Source of the DNA: Clostridia bacterium
Lineage (GTDB): Bacteria > Bacillota > Clostridia > Oscillospirales > Acutalibacteraceae
Assembly: GCA_017465505.1 (NCBI GenBank)
Contig: JAFTWB010000025.1
Location: forward strand, 1 to 58,605
Length of the DNA: 58,605 bases
Reading direction: 5' to 3'
Part shown: positions 9,190 through 17,484 of the stretch, piece after piece
Numbering within the stretch: the first letter of the stretch is position 1
Layout: every line of letters starts with the position of its first letter
The notes under the pieces: generated by a model
What the model was told of the DNA's origin: nothing
Databases searched by the model: none
The model's input: the letters and a program-made list of their open reading frames with translations, nothing else
Position numbers and translations under genes: made by a program

Positions 9190-11903
9190 TGAGTGCAAGG
9201 TTTTTGGATGAATTAAATTTTTTCGAAGACAATGTAAACCTTGTCAGTTTCGTTGTATTGGATAAGATAATCAAAACTTGGTTAGAAAACATTTTTGATC
9301 CTTTTTTCAGCAATAACGTAAATAACTGTTGGAACTATATTTACAAAAAGGATATAGATTGTCACTCTCAGCATAACAACTATAATATCGTTGAAAAAAG
9401 GTTCATCTGTAACTTTCTGGATGTTACAGACCTTGACTCTGTATGTTGTGAGTACAACTCTTTATCTGATAAAGAGAAAAAAAGCGTTACTCCGATACAA
9501 TTGGGACTTAACCCGAAGCCAATACAACCATCTATGTATATGGATTTACAGTCGATGGTGAAAATTTTAAAGCACAGAGTTTTTATCGACTACGACAAAC
9601 ACGATGGAAGCCGTATACACGATTGGGCAGAAAAAATCATCTCTATACGCAATGATATTTCTATTGCTCACTCAAAAGGACTAACAAAGCTTTACTGGAC
9701 AGACGATAAGTGCAAAACAGATATTATCGACAAGCTTATTGAGCTTACCAAAAAAGCAAAGCTTGCTGCCGATGACGAATGGCCTCACTACGGTGGCGGA
9801 CTTAACAAAGCTTTTTCAAAGCTTGAGGAAGAGCTCGTCCGCTTTAAAGAAGATTACATAAAGGTGGTTTACGGCACTCCCTTGAAAATGGATGAAAGTG
9901 CTTTATATTACACAGATGACTTGTTTGGCTATAAAATTTTATTTGCTTTTGTAGATACCGAAAATGATTACACCCGAAGCTTCATTCAGGACTTAAGCAA
10001 ATGGTATGGAATCTACAGACGAAACAAGTGTTTTTATATGGACAGCAACACCGTAGATAAGCTGGTAACTTTAAGCAAAACAGATTCAAATGCAAAGATT
10101 TTGTTAAAAGACCTTAATCCTCACGCAGAATACAGCTGTTTAAAAACTATCGAAACCGAAACCGCTGATTTAAATAAGTACCGCACAGACACAGTTCTGG
10201 AAAACCTGAAATCCGTTCAAGGCAAATGGTGTGTTATTACGGGAGATGAATATCTTGCCAGCGACATTCAAGATTTAAACAATCCCGATATCGTGGTTAT
10301 GAAAGTTATGAGCAGAACAAGCATTGCCCCCTTCACCCAAACAGTAAAGTCAGTAAACTTTACCCTGAGTTTTGAAGGTGATTTTGAAAAAGAAAATACC
10401 GCCACGCCAAAAGAAGAACCTATTCTCTATGAGTCTGAGCCCGAAGAGCCTGTAATTGAGGAATCTGTCAAGCCAGCCGTTGAGCTCAGCGGTTTTCAGA
10501 AAACAAAACCGCAAAAAGCAAAGGTAAGTAAAAGAAACATTCCTAAAGGAGGCGGTCTGGTATTTCACGAAAGCGACAACAATCCGCAGTTTTTATACAC
10601 AGAGGTTTCAAAAGGCGGAGAAGGCACCATTTACAACACAGGTATGGGCAACACCTATGTTAAGCTCTACCACGACCACACCTGGAACATAAACCGTGCC
10701 AATAAAATAAGTGCTATGAGAAGCTTTTCTCCCAATCTGCCTGAAACTATCTGCTGGCCTTTAGAGGCGATTTTTCATCCTGACAGAGATGAAAAACCCA
10801 TCGGCTACGAAATGCTCAATGTTAAATTCAAAAGCCCCGACGCTATTCCTTTGGATGAGCTCATTTATGAGTTATCCTATGAGAATCCTTGGAATTGGAA
10901 CAGAACAAATCTGGTGAAGCTTTGCCAGAACATAGCCAGAAGCTTTGGGGATTTACACAGAAACAACATCATTATGGGAGATGTTAACCCTAAAAACATA
11001 CTGGTTGATAAAAAGGGCAAGGTATGGTTTATTGATACCGACAGTTACCAGTTTGAGTATAACGGTATTGTATATCGTTGCGAGGTAGGAACACCTGAGT
11101 TTTCTTCTCCCAGACTTCATAAAATGAAATGCAAATTCAGAGAAATTGACAGAACCTTTTCTGACGAATACTTTGCAATTGCCTGCCTTTTCTTTCAGAT
11201 TCTCTTTTTAGGTGAATCCCCATACCCCACCGAAGCCAAAAACGTAAGGTACAGTATTGTGAAAAACAGATTCCGTCTGCACAGTGTAGGAGCCCAGAAG
11301 CACAATTACAAATGGGGAAACCTTACCTTAAAAATCAAAAAGGCCTTTGAAGATGTTTTTGTACGGGAGATTTATATTGACGAAAAGCAGTGGCTTGAGC
11401 TCCTTATTGAAATGGAAGATTCCATATCAAAGCACCAGCTTTCCAATATGCTTGACCCCACATCTGCGCCTCAGCTTGGAGTACCTTTTAAGATCGACAC
11501 TCTACACTGTGAACAGTGTGGTAATTCGTTTGAGTTTTTCAACGATAAAGAGGTAACTACATCAGAAGATGAATTTTGCCCTTCCTGCAAAAAAAGCAGA
11601 AATCTTCTGCGTACCAAAATTATTAAAGTTAAATGTTCAAAATGCGGAGAAATTTTCACCGTAAACAAATGGGATATGGTCAGAAGAAAAGCACATCTTA
11701 CAGGGCAAAATGGCAAAGAAATAGTTTTATCTGAGTTTGATACAGACACAGCTTTATGTCCCGATTGTGACAGTCGTGTCTGCGTTCCTAATGAAGCCAA
11801 GCTTTTAAGCAACAACAGTGAAATCGAAAAAGCAATGGAAAATGCCAAAAGAAACAGTAATATAAAATGGGAGTTGTTAATGTATGGCGAAACTGAATCG
11901 TGA
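9189..11903 (+). CDS. HEPN-like / Ser-Thr kinase / zinc-ribbon protein (YegI/TerY-triad type kinase)
   Basis: 904 residues. (1) Residues about 1-190 are helical and contain R154-N-D-x4-H161, the Rx4-6H signature of HEPN RNases. (2) About 245-405 is an alpha/beta region with FVDTEN and ITGDEYL, which resemble the acidic motifs of PIN-like nucleases (tentative). (3) A Glu/Pro-rich linker. (4) A protein kinase domain, about 465-735, with glycine loop KGGEGT (475-480), candidate ATP lysine K492, catalytic loop G-D598-VNPKN603, metal site D616-TD and GTPEFSSPR, so it looks active. (5) Four CxxC pairs (C774/777, 797/800, 816/819, 857/860), two zinc ribbons. Kinases beside vWA and PP2C genes match the TerY-P triad (E. 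coli YegI/YegL/YegK). The HEPN fusion is unusual. The next gene starts within its last 20 nt. Confidence 0.85.
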   Translation: MSARFLDELNFFEDNVNLVSFVVLDKIIKTWLENIFDPFFSNNVNNCWNYIYKKDIDCHSQHNNYNIVEKRFICNFLDVTDLDSVCCEYNSLSDKEKKSVTPIQLGLNPKPIQPSMYMDLQSMVKILKHRVFIDYDKHDGSRIHDWAEKIISIRNDISIAHSKGLTKLYWTDDKCKTDIIDKLIELTKKAKLAADDEWPHYGGGLNKAFSKLEEELVRFKEDYIKVVYGTPLKMDESALYYTDDLFGYKILFAFVDTENDYTRSFIQDLSKWYGIYRRNKCFYMDSNTVDKLVTLSKTDSNAKILLKDLNPHAEYSCLKTIETETADLNKYRTDTVLENLKSVQGKWCVITGDEYLASDIQDLNNPDIVVMKVMSRTSIAPFTQTVKSVNFTLSFEGDFEKENTATPKEEPILYESEPEEPVIEESVKPAVELSGFQKTKPQKAKVSKRNIPKGGGLVFHESDNNPQFLYTEVSKGGEGTIYNTGMGNTYVKLYHDHTWNINRANKISAMRSFSPNLPETICWPLEAIFHPDRDEKPIGYEMLNVKFKSPDAIPLDELIYELSYENPWNWNRTNLVKLCQNIARSFGDLHRNNIIMGDVNPKNILVDKKGKVWFIDTDSYQFEYNGIVYRCEVGTPEFSSPRLHKMKCKFREIDRTFSDEYFAIACLFFQILFLGESPYPTEAKNVRYSIVKNRFRLHSVGAQKHNYKWGNLTLKIKKAFEDVFVREIYIDEKQWLELLIEMEDSISKHQLSNMLDPTSAPQLGVPFKIDTLHCEQCGNSFEFFNDKEVTTSEDEFCPSCKKSRNLLRTKIIKVKCSKCGEIFTVNKWDMVRRKAHLTGQNGKEIVLSEFDTDTALCPDCDSRVCVPNEAKLLSNNSEIEKAMENAKRNSNIKWELLMYGETES

Positions 11904-12585
11904 TATGGCACTACACGCCGATTTAATAAATAACAAAAACAGACGTTTACCGATTTGCATATGTATAGATGTATCTTCAAAAGCTATTCGTCGGGAAAGT
12001 TATCTTAACACAATCGGAAACTGCATAAAAGAGCTGATGGATAACATTCTTTCTCAGCCCTCTATGAAAGCTTCTGTTGATTTGTTTGTTATGGCTTATG
12101 CCGAAAAAGCAGAAGTAAAAAGAGAGTTTTCAAGCTTAACAAATCATGAGGATTTTAAATTGACCTGGCTTGGCAATGAGCCAAATATGTTCTCTTCTCT
12201 GGATTTATGTCTGCAAAAGCTTCAGCAGCGTCTGAACGAATACAAAAACACTTCCTTATCCAGACATCATCCCATTGTGGTTATTCTCAGCAGCGGCTAT
12301 ACATCCGAATCACCTGATGAATATGAGAGAAAGGTTGAGAACTGGAAAAGTCTTGAAAGCTCTCGCATACTCTCGGTGTTGCCTATTTTAATAGGCGACG
12401 GCGACGACAAGCTTCTGAGAAAAATGACAGCTGACCAGAAAATTGCCAATGCAACAAAAGGCAACCTCTCGGATTTAATAAGAGAAATCGGAAACAGCGT
12501 GGAAGAGCTCTCCAACTCCACCTCGGAAGCATACAGAAACTTAAAGGCAAATATGGTAAGCTGGTCTGACATAGGAGGTAAATAA
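11884..12585 (+). CDS. TerY/YegL-like von Willebrand A domain protein
   Basis: 233 residues, a single vWA domain. The RRLPICICIDVSS start and the helix-strand order match TerY/YegL proteins of kinase-phosphatase triads. The metal-ion-dependent adhesion site is degraded: DxSxS reads D29-V-S-S-K33, and the usual TDG near residue 137 reads S136-S137-G, so its aspartate is lost. The domain may therefore bind partners without a metal. It overlaps the kinase gene by 20 nt and its stop overlaps the phosphatase start (TAATG), so the three are co-translated. In such triads the vWA protein is thought to be the target or adaptor whose phosphorylation state is set by the kinase and phosphatase. Confidence 0.85.
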   Translation: MAKLNRDMALHADLINNKNRRLPICICIDVSSKAIRRESYLNTIGNCIKELMDNILSQPSMKASVDLFVMAYAEKAEVKREFSSLTNHEDFKLTWLGNEPNMFSSLDLCLQKLQQRLNEYKNTSLSRHHPIVVILSSGYTSESPDEYERKVENWKSLESSRILSVLPILIGDGDDKLLRKMTADQKIANATKGNLSDLIREIGNSVEELSNSTSEAYRNLKANMVSWSDIGGK

Positions 12586-13295
12586 TGAAAATTATATGCA
12601 CAAGCCTGACAGGCAGTGCTCACCAAGTAAAGAACATAGAATGTCAGGACGTGGTTAATTCCTATTGCGACGACACTTTTTCTATTATCGTTCTTTCTGA
12701 CGGTGCAGGGTCAAAACCTTATGCTCTTGAAAGTGCAACTCTTCTGACTTTTGAAACTATAAGCTATTTTAAGAGTTTTTTTACCAGCTCTCACATTGAC
12801 TTTTTTGACAGTGAGGATTTTATAAATTATATACAGAGATGTTTTCAGGAAAACGGGTACTCACCTGAAACCGCAGGGGCTACTCTTATTTTTGCCGTTG
12901 TAATCAACAACAGATATCTTATAGGCCATATGGGCGACGGTGTTGCATTGCTGGAAAATAACGATGATTTTTCCGTAATATCATATCCTGAAAACGGCGA
13001 GTATGAATGTGAAACCTTTTTCTTCCCAAGTGAATCGGCACACAAACACTTCAGAACAACCCGTGGCGAAATGGGCTCATCGGGAGCAATTATCCTCACC
13101 AGTGACGGAATCTCAGACTGCCTTTATGACTTCAATACAGGAAGAGTAGCAAATGCTGTGAAGCTTATGGTAGAGTGGGCACGGGATTACTCGGAAGAAA
13201 AGTGCAAAGAGGTACTACTCAACAATTTCAGAACTATTTTTTCTGAATATTCCGCCGATGATAAAAGCGTTGCAATCATTTGCACCACAGAGTAA
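12585..13295 (+). CDS. PP2C-like Ser/Thr protein phosphatase (YegK/PphC type)
   Basis: 236 residues, close to the length of compact PP2C phosphatases. The metal-binding signatures are present in order: Q21-D22 near the start, SD39-G40-AGS, the GATLIFA strand, HMGDG in place of GDS, LTSDGISD, and SADDKS near the end. All key aspartates are kept, so it should be an active Mn/Mg-dependent phosphatase opposing the upstream kinase. Cytosolic. It starts inside the vWA stop codon. 23 nt separate it from the WYL gene. Confidence 0.88.
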   Translation: MKIICTSLTGSAHQVKNIECQDVVNSYCDDTFSIIVLSDGAGSKPYALESATLLTFETISYFKSFFTSSHIDFFDSEDFINYIQRCFQENGYSPETAGATLIFAVVINNRYLIGHMGDGVALLENNDDFSVISYPENGEYECETFFFPSESAHKHFRTTRGEMGSSGAIILTSDGISDCLYDFNTGRVANAVKLMVEWARDYSEEKCKEVLLNNFRTIFSEYSADDKSVAIICTTE

Positions 13296-13318
13296 AAAAT
13301 CAAAATCAGGGTGATTTT

Positions 13319-14563
13319 ATGGCTTACAGCGAGCTTATTAAAAACTTCTCTAACATAAGAGAATATATCAGGCAGTTTTATGTATACGGCTTTAAAAGCC
13401 GTAGCGAATACAACGCCAAAAGTGCCCGAAGCTACGACAATGAGCGTAGACGAATAGAAAGCTGGATGGGCGAATATATGACTTTCAGAAATGACAGTGA
13501 CGGCAAAAGGGTCTTTTTGTCTGTTGACAGTCGCTCCATAGAGTCTAACCCTCTGTATAACGCCTTTAAGGCAAAAAGCTTCACTTCAGGAGATATTACA
13601 TTTCACTTTTATATTCTGGATTTGCTCTCAGACGGTGTTGCCCGTCCCATAAGTAAAATTCTCAAAGGCTTTTCCGATGATTATCTGAGCTTCTTTTCGG
13701 GTGTTAAAGAATTTGATGAGTCTACCGTCAGAAAGAAGCTTAAGGAATATGTACGCATAGGCTTGCTGAAAACAGAAAAGAAAGGTAAAGAGGTGCTTTA
13801 CAGCATAAATAACTGTGATGTAAATACAGATTCTTTTAAAGACGCTGTCGCTTTCTTTTCAGAGGTTTCTCCCGTTGGCATAGTGGGTTCATTCATTGCC
13901 GACAAATCTGAAAAAACACCTTCCCCGTTTTGCTTTAAGCACCACTATATTCTCAACGCTATTGACAGCCAGATTATGTATGAGCTGCTTTTGGCAATCA
14001 ACGAGAAATACATTGCCGAAATAACTGTCAAGGCAGTCAACAGCAAAAAAAGCGACACCTTAAAGGTATCGCCCTGTAAAATTTACATAAGCACACAAAA
14101 CGGCAGGCAATATGTCTTTTGCCGAAACGAAGAAAACTCAGAGCCTTTATTCATAAGAACAGACAACATCAAAAATGTAAAGCTCTGTGAAAAATCTGCC
14201 GACATACAAAGTACGGATTTATTATACGAAGAAAATAAAGATAAAATCTGGGGCGTTTCCCTTGGTGACAAAGTTTCAACGGAAAGAGTAGAGCTGAAAA
14301 TTCATATTGAGGAACACGAAAGCTACATTCTCCAACGCCTGTACAGAGAAAAGAGATGTGGCAAAATAGAAAAAATTGATAATAGCACCTATTTATTCAC
14401 TGCACAAGTTTACGACTCCAACGAGCTTCTCCCCTGGATACGCACATTTTTGGGCAGAATCAAAAGCTTTAAGTGCAGCAACAATTCAACCGTCCAAAGA
14501 TTCTATGCTGATTTAAATGCTATGTACGATATATACGGAGGTGAAAACAGTGCTGTTCAGTGA
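13319..14563 (+). CDS. WYL-domain transcriptional regulator
   Basis: 414 residues from the ATG at 13319 (CAGGGTGAT upstream); an in-frame ATG at 13280 inside the phosphatase gene is rejected. Residues about 1-190 hold a winged-helix DNA-binding region (FDESTVRKKLKEYVRIGLL resembles a recognition helix and wing). About 200-340 is a WYL Sm-like ligand-binding domain, and the end (YDSNELLPWIRTFLGRI) is a WCX-type C-terminal extension. WYL proteins sense nucleotides or nucleic acids and commonly control phage-defence genes. It is joined to the next WYL gene by a 14-nt overlap, so the pair may act as a heterodimer. Likely regulator of this operon. Confidence 0.85.
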   Translation: MAYSELIKNFSNIREYIRQFYVYGFKSRSEYNAKSARSYDNERRRIESWMGEYMTFRNDSDGKRVFLSVDSRSIESNPLYNAFKAKSFTSGDITFHFYILDLLSDGVARPISKILKGFSDDYLSFFSGVKEFDESTVRKKLKEYVRIGLLKTEKKGKEVLYSINNCDVNTDSFKDAVAFFSEVSPVGIVGSFIADKSEKTPSPFCFKHHYILNAIDSQIMYELLLAINEKYIAEITVKAVNSKKSDTLKVSPCKIYISTQNGRQYVFCRNEENSEPLFIRTDNIKNVKLCEKSADIQSTDLLYEENKDKIWGVSLGDKVSTERVELKIHIEEHESYILQRLYREKRCGKIEKIDNSTYLFTAQVYDSNELLPWIRTFLGRIKSFKCSNNSTVQRFYADLNAMYDIYGGENSAVQ

Positions 14564-15863
14564 AATTTACGGCAGTTACTATAACACTGTGGGTAAAATA
14601 ATATCCGAAGCCGTAAAGGGTAGTTTAACCGATAAAAAAATGTTTGAAATCATAACCCGAAATGCTTTTTCTGAAAGCTCTGTGTCTATTCCTCAACACC
14701 TGAAGGATACCTCTTGGCCCTTGCTTACAGAAAACAACAAAACAGTTTTAAAGTCAAGCCCTGCTGCACCTCTTTCCCATTTGCAAAAAAGCTGGCTTAA
14801 AAGTATTTTGCTTGACCCGAGAATAAAGCTTTTCTCTCCCGAAATAAAAGGACTGGAAAACGTAAAGCCTCTGTATAATCCTGAAGATATTGTTTACTTC
14901 GATAAATATACAGACGGAGATTCTTTTAGCGACCCTGAATATATAAACAATTTTCAAACCGCTCTCAGGGCTTTCAGAAGCGATAAAGCACTGAAAATAG
15001 AATATATTGACCGCCGGGAAAAAACCATTTCTTTAAAATGCTTCGTGAAAAATCTGGAATACTCCCTTAAAGACGATAAATTCCGTGTTAATGCCTTTTA
15101 TCAAGGCGAAAGTTTTACACTGAATATGAACAGAATCAAATCTTGCGAAGAACTTGAAGATGAATTGTCTGAAAACCAAAGAATCAGTCAAAGGGCAAAA
15201 AAAGAGGTAGTTCTTCAGCTTACAGACGAAAGGAACTCCCTTGAACGTGCAATGATACACTTCTCGCACCTTGAAAAAGAAGCCAGACAAACAGAGCAAA
15301 ATCGCTACACCATTAAGCTTAAATACTACCAAGAGGACGAGACTGAAATGCTTATAAGGGTTCTTTCTTTTGGCCCTATGATAAAAGTCATAAGCCCCGA
15401 GGATTTTGCAGAAAAAATAAAATCCCGTTTGTTTGCCCAGAAAGCTCTGACAACCCCTGAAGAGTCCAGCAAAAAAGGGAAATACATCTATGTAGGATGT
15501 TTTGTCAATAAGCACGAACTGAATGTATTGACAAAAAACATCCGTAAAAACCCTTTACCCCAAGCTATCGAAAATCCTCACATAACATTCCAATATAAGC
15601 CCTCAACAGTTGACGAAGGGCTTTTTGGTGCAAAAATTCAGGTTAAGGTTACGGGATACTGCAACAACGGCACTAACGAAGGGCTGCTGGTTGAACTGTT
15701 TTCTCACAACAAAGAGATTTCAGATATGATAAATCGGATTAAAACTCCTCACATAACCCTCTCCCTCAGCGACAATGGCAAAGCAGTTGATACCCGTTTG
15801 CTGAAATTCAGTCCTATAACTCCCTTTTTTATTGAAGGGGTATTCGAGGGTGTGCATTACTAG
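14550..15863 (+). CDS. WYL-domain protein with C-terminal 2H-phosphoesterase-like domain
   Basis: 437 residues from a GTG at 14550, chosen because GGAGGTG stands 6 nt upstream; an ATG at 14517 lacks a site. A helical N-terminus (no obvious HTH) is followed by a WYL core at about 135-215 (ALKIEYIDRREK, then LEYSLKDDKFRVNAF) and a WCX region to about 300. The last 130 residues form an extra domain with two matching motifs, P-H344-I-T346 and P-H401-I-T403, 57 residues apart. A pair of HxT motifs is the signature of 2H phosphoesterases, which open 2',3'-cyclic phosphates on RNA ends. That assignment is mine and rests on the motif pair alone. Last gene of the operon; the next gene converges 16 nt away with no clear terminator. 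Confidence 0.75.
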   Translation: MLFSEIYGSYYNTVGKIISEAVKGSLTDKKMFEIITRNAFSESSVSIPQHLKDTSWPLLTENNKTVLKSSPAAPLSHLQKSWLKSILLDPRIKLFSPEIKGLENVKPLYNPEDIVYFDKYTDGDSFSDPEYINNFQTALRAFRSDKALKIEYIDRREKTISLKCFVKNLEYSLKDDKFRVNAFYQGESFTLNMNRIKSCEELEDELSENQRISQRAKKEVVLQLTDERNSLERAMIHFSHLEKEARQTEQNRYTIKLKYYQEDETEMLIRVLSFGPMIKVISPEDFAEKIKSRLFAQKALTTPEESSKKGKYIYVGCFVNKHELNVLTKNIRKNPLPQAIENPHITFQYKPSTVDEGLFGAKIQVKVTGYCNNGTNEGLLVELFSHNKEISDMINRIKTPHITLSLSDNGKAVDTRLLKFSPITPFFIEGVFEGVHY

Positions 15864-15879
15864 CTAAAAACTAATTTGT

Positions 15880-17391
15880 TTATTTTATCTTAGGCTCGTC
15901 GAGAAAGATTTCGCCTTTTTTGAAAACGTATCTTGTATAGGAATGCATATTGGTAAAGTCAAATTTTTCCTTATATTTGTATTTGCACAGCACCTTGTAG
16001 CAGTCGGGGTAATCCAGAGTTTCGCTGACAATCACAAAAGGCTTAATCAGTCGCCTGAGTTTTTTTGAGGAATACACAGGCTTATCAAAGCATTTTGTGC
16101 CTACAAGAGCCTTGTCGTCACTTACAAAATAAGCGATGTTTTCTTTGAAGAAGTCGTCGTTGAGCTTGGGAGAGTCAAGGTTTGGAAGGCCGTAGCACAC
16201 AAGCTTCTTCTTGCTTAAATCCCTGCTGCGGTTTTCCGAAAGCTCTTTGGCAAAGGGCGAGAAAAACGCCCTCACGCTTTTATAGGCAGAGTCCTTTTCT
16301 CTTTTAAGCACACCATCTTCATAACCCTCGGACTCAGCTTTTTTCAGGGTACTGAGGATAAGCTCAGTGTCATTGAGCTGAGTGTACTCAAGGTATCGCT
16401 CCTTGCAGCCTATGCTTTCGCCGAAAAACCTCAGCTTATCGTTCCAGATAAAAGCAACCGAGGGAATCCCAAGGGAAAAAGCAATAATGTTTGCATGCAT
16501 ACGGCAGGCAATAAGGGAGCGAAAGCCTGCAATGTACTCCACAAGCTGTCTGGCGTTTTCTGCCGAGGGCAGAGAGATTTCTTCTCTTTCCTCTTCTTTG
16601 CCCATATATGCAAGCAGGTCAGTCAGAAACTCCTCGTCCTGCCTCAGTCCGTTTGTAAAAAGCTTATACTTTATGCCCTCTTTTTCCAAAGCTTTAACAA
16701 TGTTGCTCCATACCAAAAGCAAATCTTCCTTCGAAACAGGGACTCCGTGGTCTTCAAAAAGTCCACCTCTTGCAACGCCCAGACCCACAACATCGGACTG
16801 TGGGTTTTTCTTGATTTTATAGGTTTCACTTGTCCACATAGCAGGGTCGGCAACCCTTAGAGAAGAAAGGGAGCAATCCTTGAGATAAGTTTTATTAAGC
16901 TCATCTGAAAAATCACGGCAGGTTATGTAACGGCTTGCCACATTCTCAAGCATTGCCTTAAGGGTGGCACAGCCTTCATTTTCAAAATCAAAGCCTTCAA
17001 AGCCCATAGCGTTATACATCACGGGGATTCCGTAATGCTCGGCTCTGTCAGTAACTCTGCCCATTTCCAGAGGAAATTTCTCAGCCTTGTACTTAATAAA
17101 TCCTCCGCCGGGGAAAATCACCAAATCTGAGTTACGCACCCTGTTAAGGCTTTTCTTGTCCTTCTGACGGCGTATGTCCAGAGTAGAAATCTTAACATTA
17201 TCAAGTCCGTCTTTTTTGGCGGATTTCTTAAGAAGATACTTCACACAATCGGAAATTACCACATCGCCTAAATTCCTGCACTGCATAAGTCCGCAGATAA
17301 GCACCTTTATATCGGGCTCAAAGTCAAAACCCTGCTCTTTTGTAAGAGGTTTAGAAATCCCGTTTGTCTTAAGTTTTTTGTTTGTGTTCAT
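15880..17391 (-). CDS. Polysaccharide pyruvyl transferase family protein
   Basis: 503 residues. The main domain has CGLMQCRNLGD near the start, FPGGGFIKY, NAMGFEGF and CRMHANIIAFSLGIPSVAF, as in the polysaccharide pyruvyl transferase family (GT-B fold) that adds pyruvate ketals to surface glycans. The C-terminal 110 residues (from about 395) are an extra Rossmann-like segment (VCYGLPNLDS, VIVSETLDY) seen attached to glycan-modifying enzymes. RBS AGGAG is about 9 nt upstream. Read in the same direction as, and downstream of, the epimerase gene, with a dispersed repeat in the 93-nt gap. Probable role: decoration of a cell-surface polymer. Confidence 0.8.
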   Translation of the reverse strand: MNTNKKLKTNGISKPLTKEQGFDFEPDIKVLICGLMQCRNLGDVVISDCVKYLLKKSAKKDGLDNVKISTLDIRRQKDKKSLNRVRNSDLVIFPGGGFIKYKAEKFPLEMGRVTDRAEHYGIPVMYNAMGFEGFDFENEGCATLKAMLENVASRYITCRDFSDELNKTYLKDCSLSSLRVADPAMWTSETYKIKKNPQSDVVGLGVARGGLFEDHGVPVSKEDLLLVWSNIVKALEKEGIKYKLFTNGLRQDEEFLTDLLAYMGKEEEREEISLPSAENARQLVEYIAGFRSLIACRMHANIIAFSLGIPSVAFIWNDKLRFFGESIGCKERYLEYTQLNDTELILSTLKKAESEGYEDGVLKREKDSAYKSVRAFFSPFAKELSENRSRDLSKKKLVCYGLPNLDSPKLNDDFFKENIAYFVSDDKALVGTKCFDKPVYSSKKLRRLIKPFVIVSETLDYPDCYKVLCKYKYKEKFDFTNMHSYTRYVFKKGEIFLDEPKIK

Positions 17392-17447
17392 CCTTTTTCT
17401 CTCCTACAAAACGCCGTTTATAAAACTTCACCTCAAGCTGCACCTGT

Positions 17448-17481
17448 CAAAAGGCGAATTGCCCTGCGGGTGGCTGACCCG
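17448..17481. repeat. Dispersed repeat, copy A (GGGTGGCTGACCC family)
   Basis: AAAGGCGAATTGCCCTGCGGGTGGCTGACCCG-type element with two internal palindromes (GGCGAATTGCC and CGGGTGGCTGACCCG). Similar copies lie at 35101-35148 and 35218-35254. This one sits 3 nt past the epimerase stop codon. With the flanking T-rich bases it could also work as a leftward terminator. Confidence 0.65.
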
Positions 17482-17484
17482 TTT

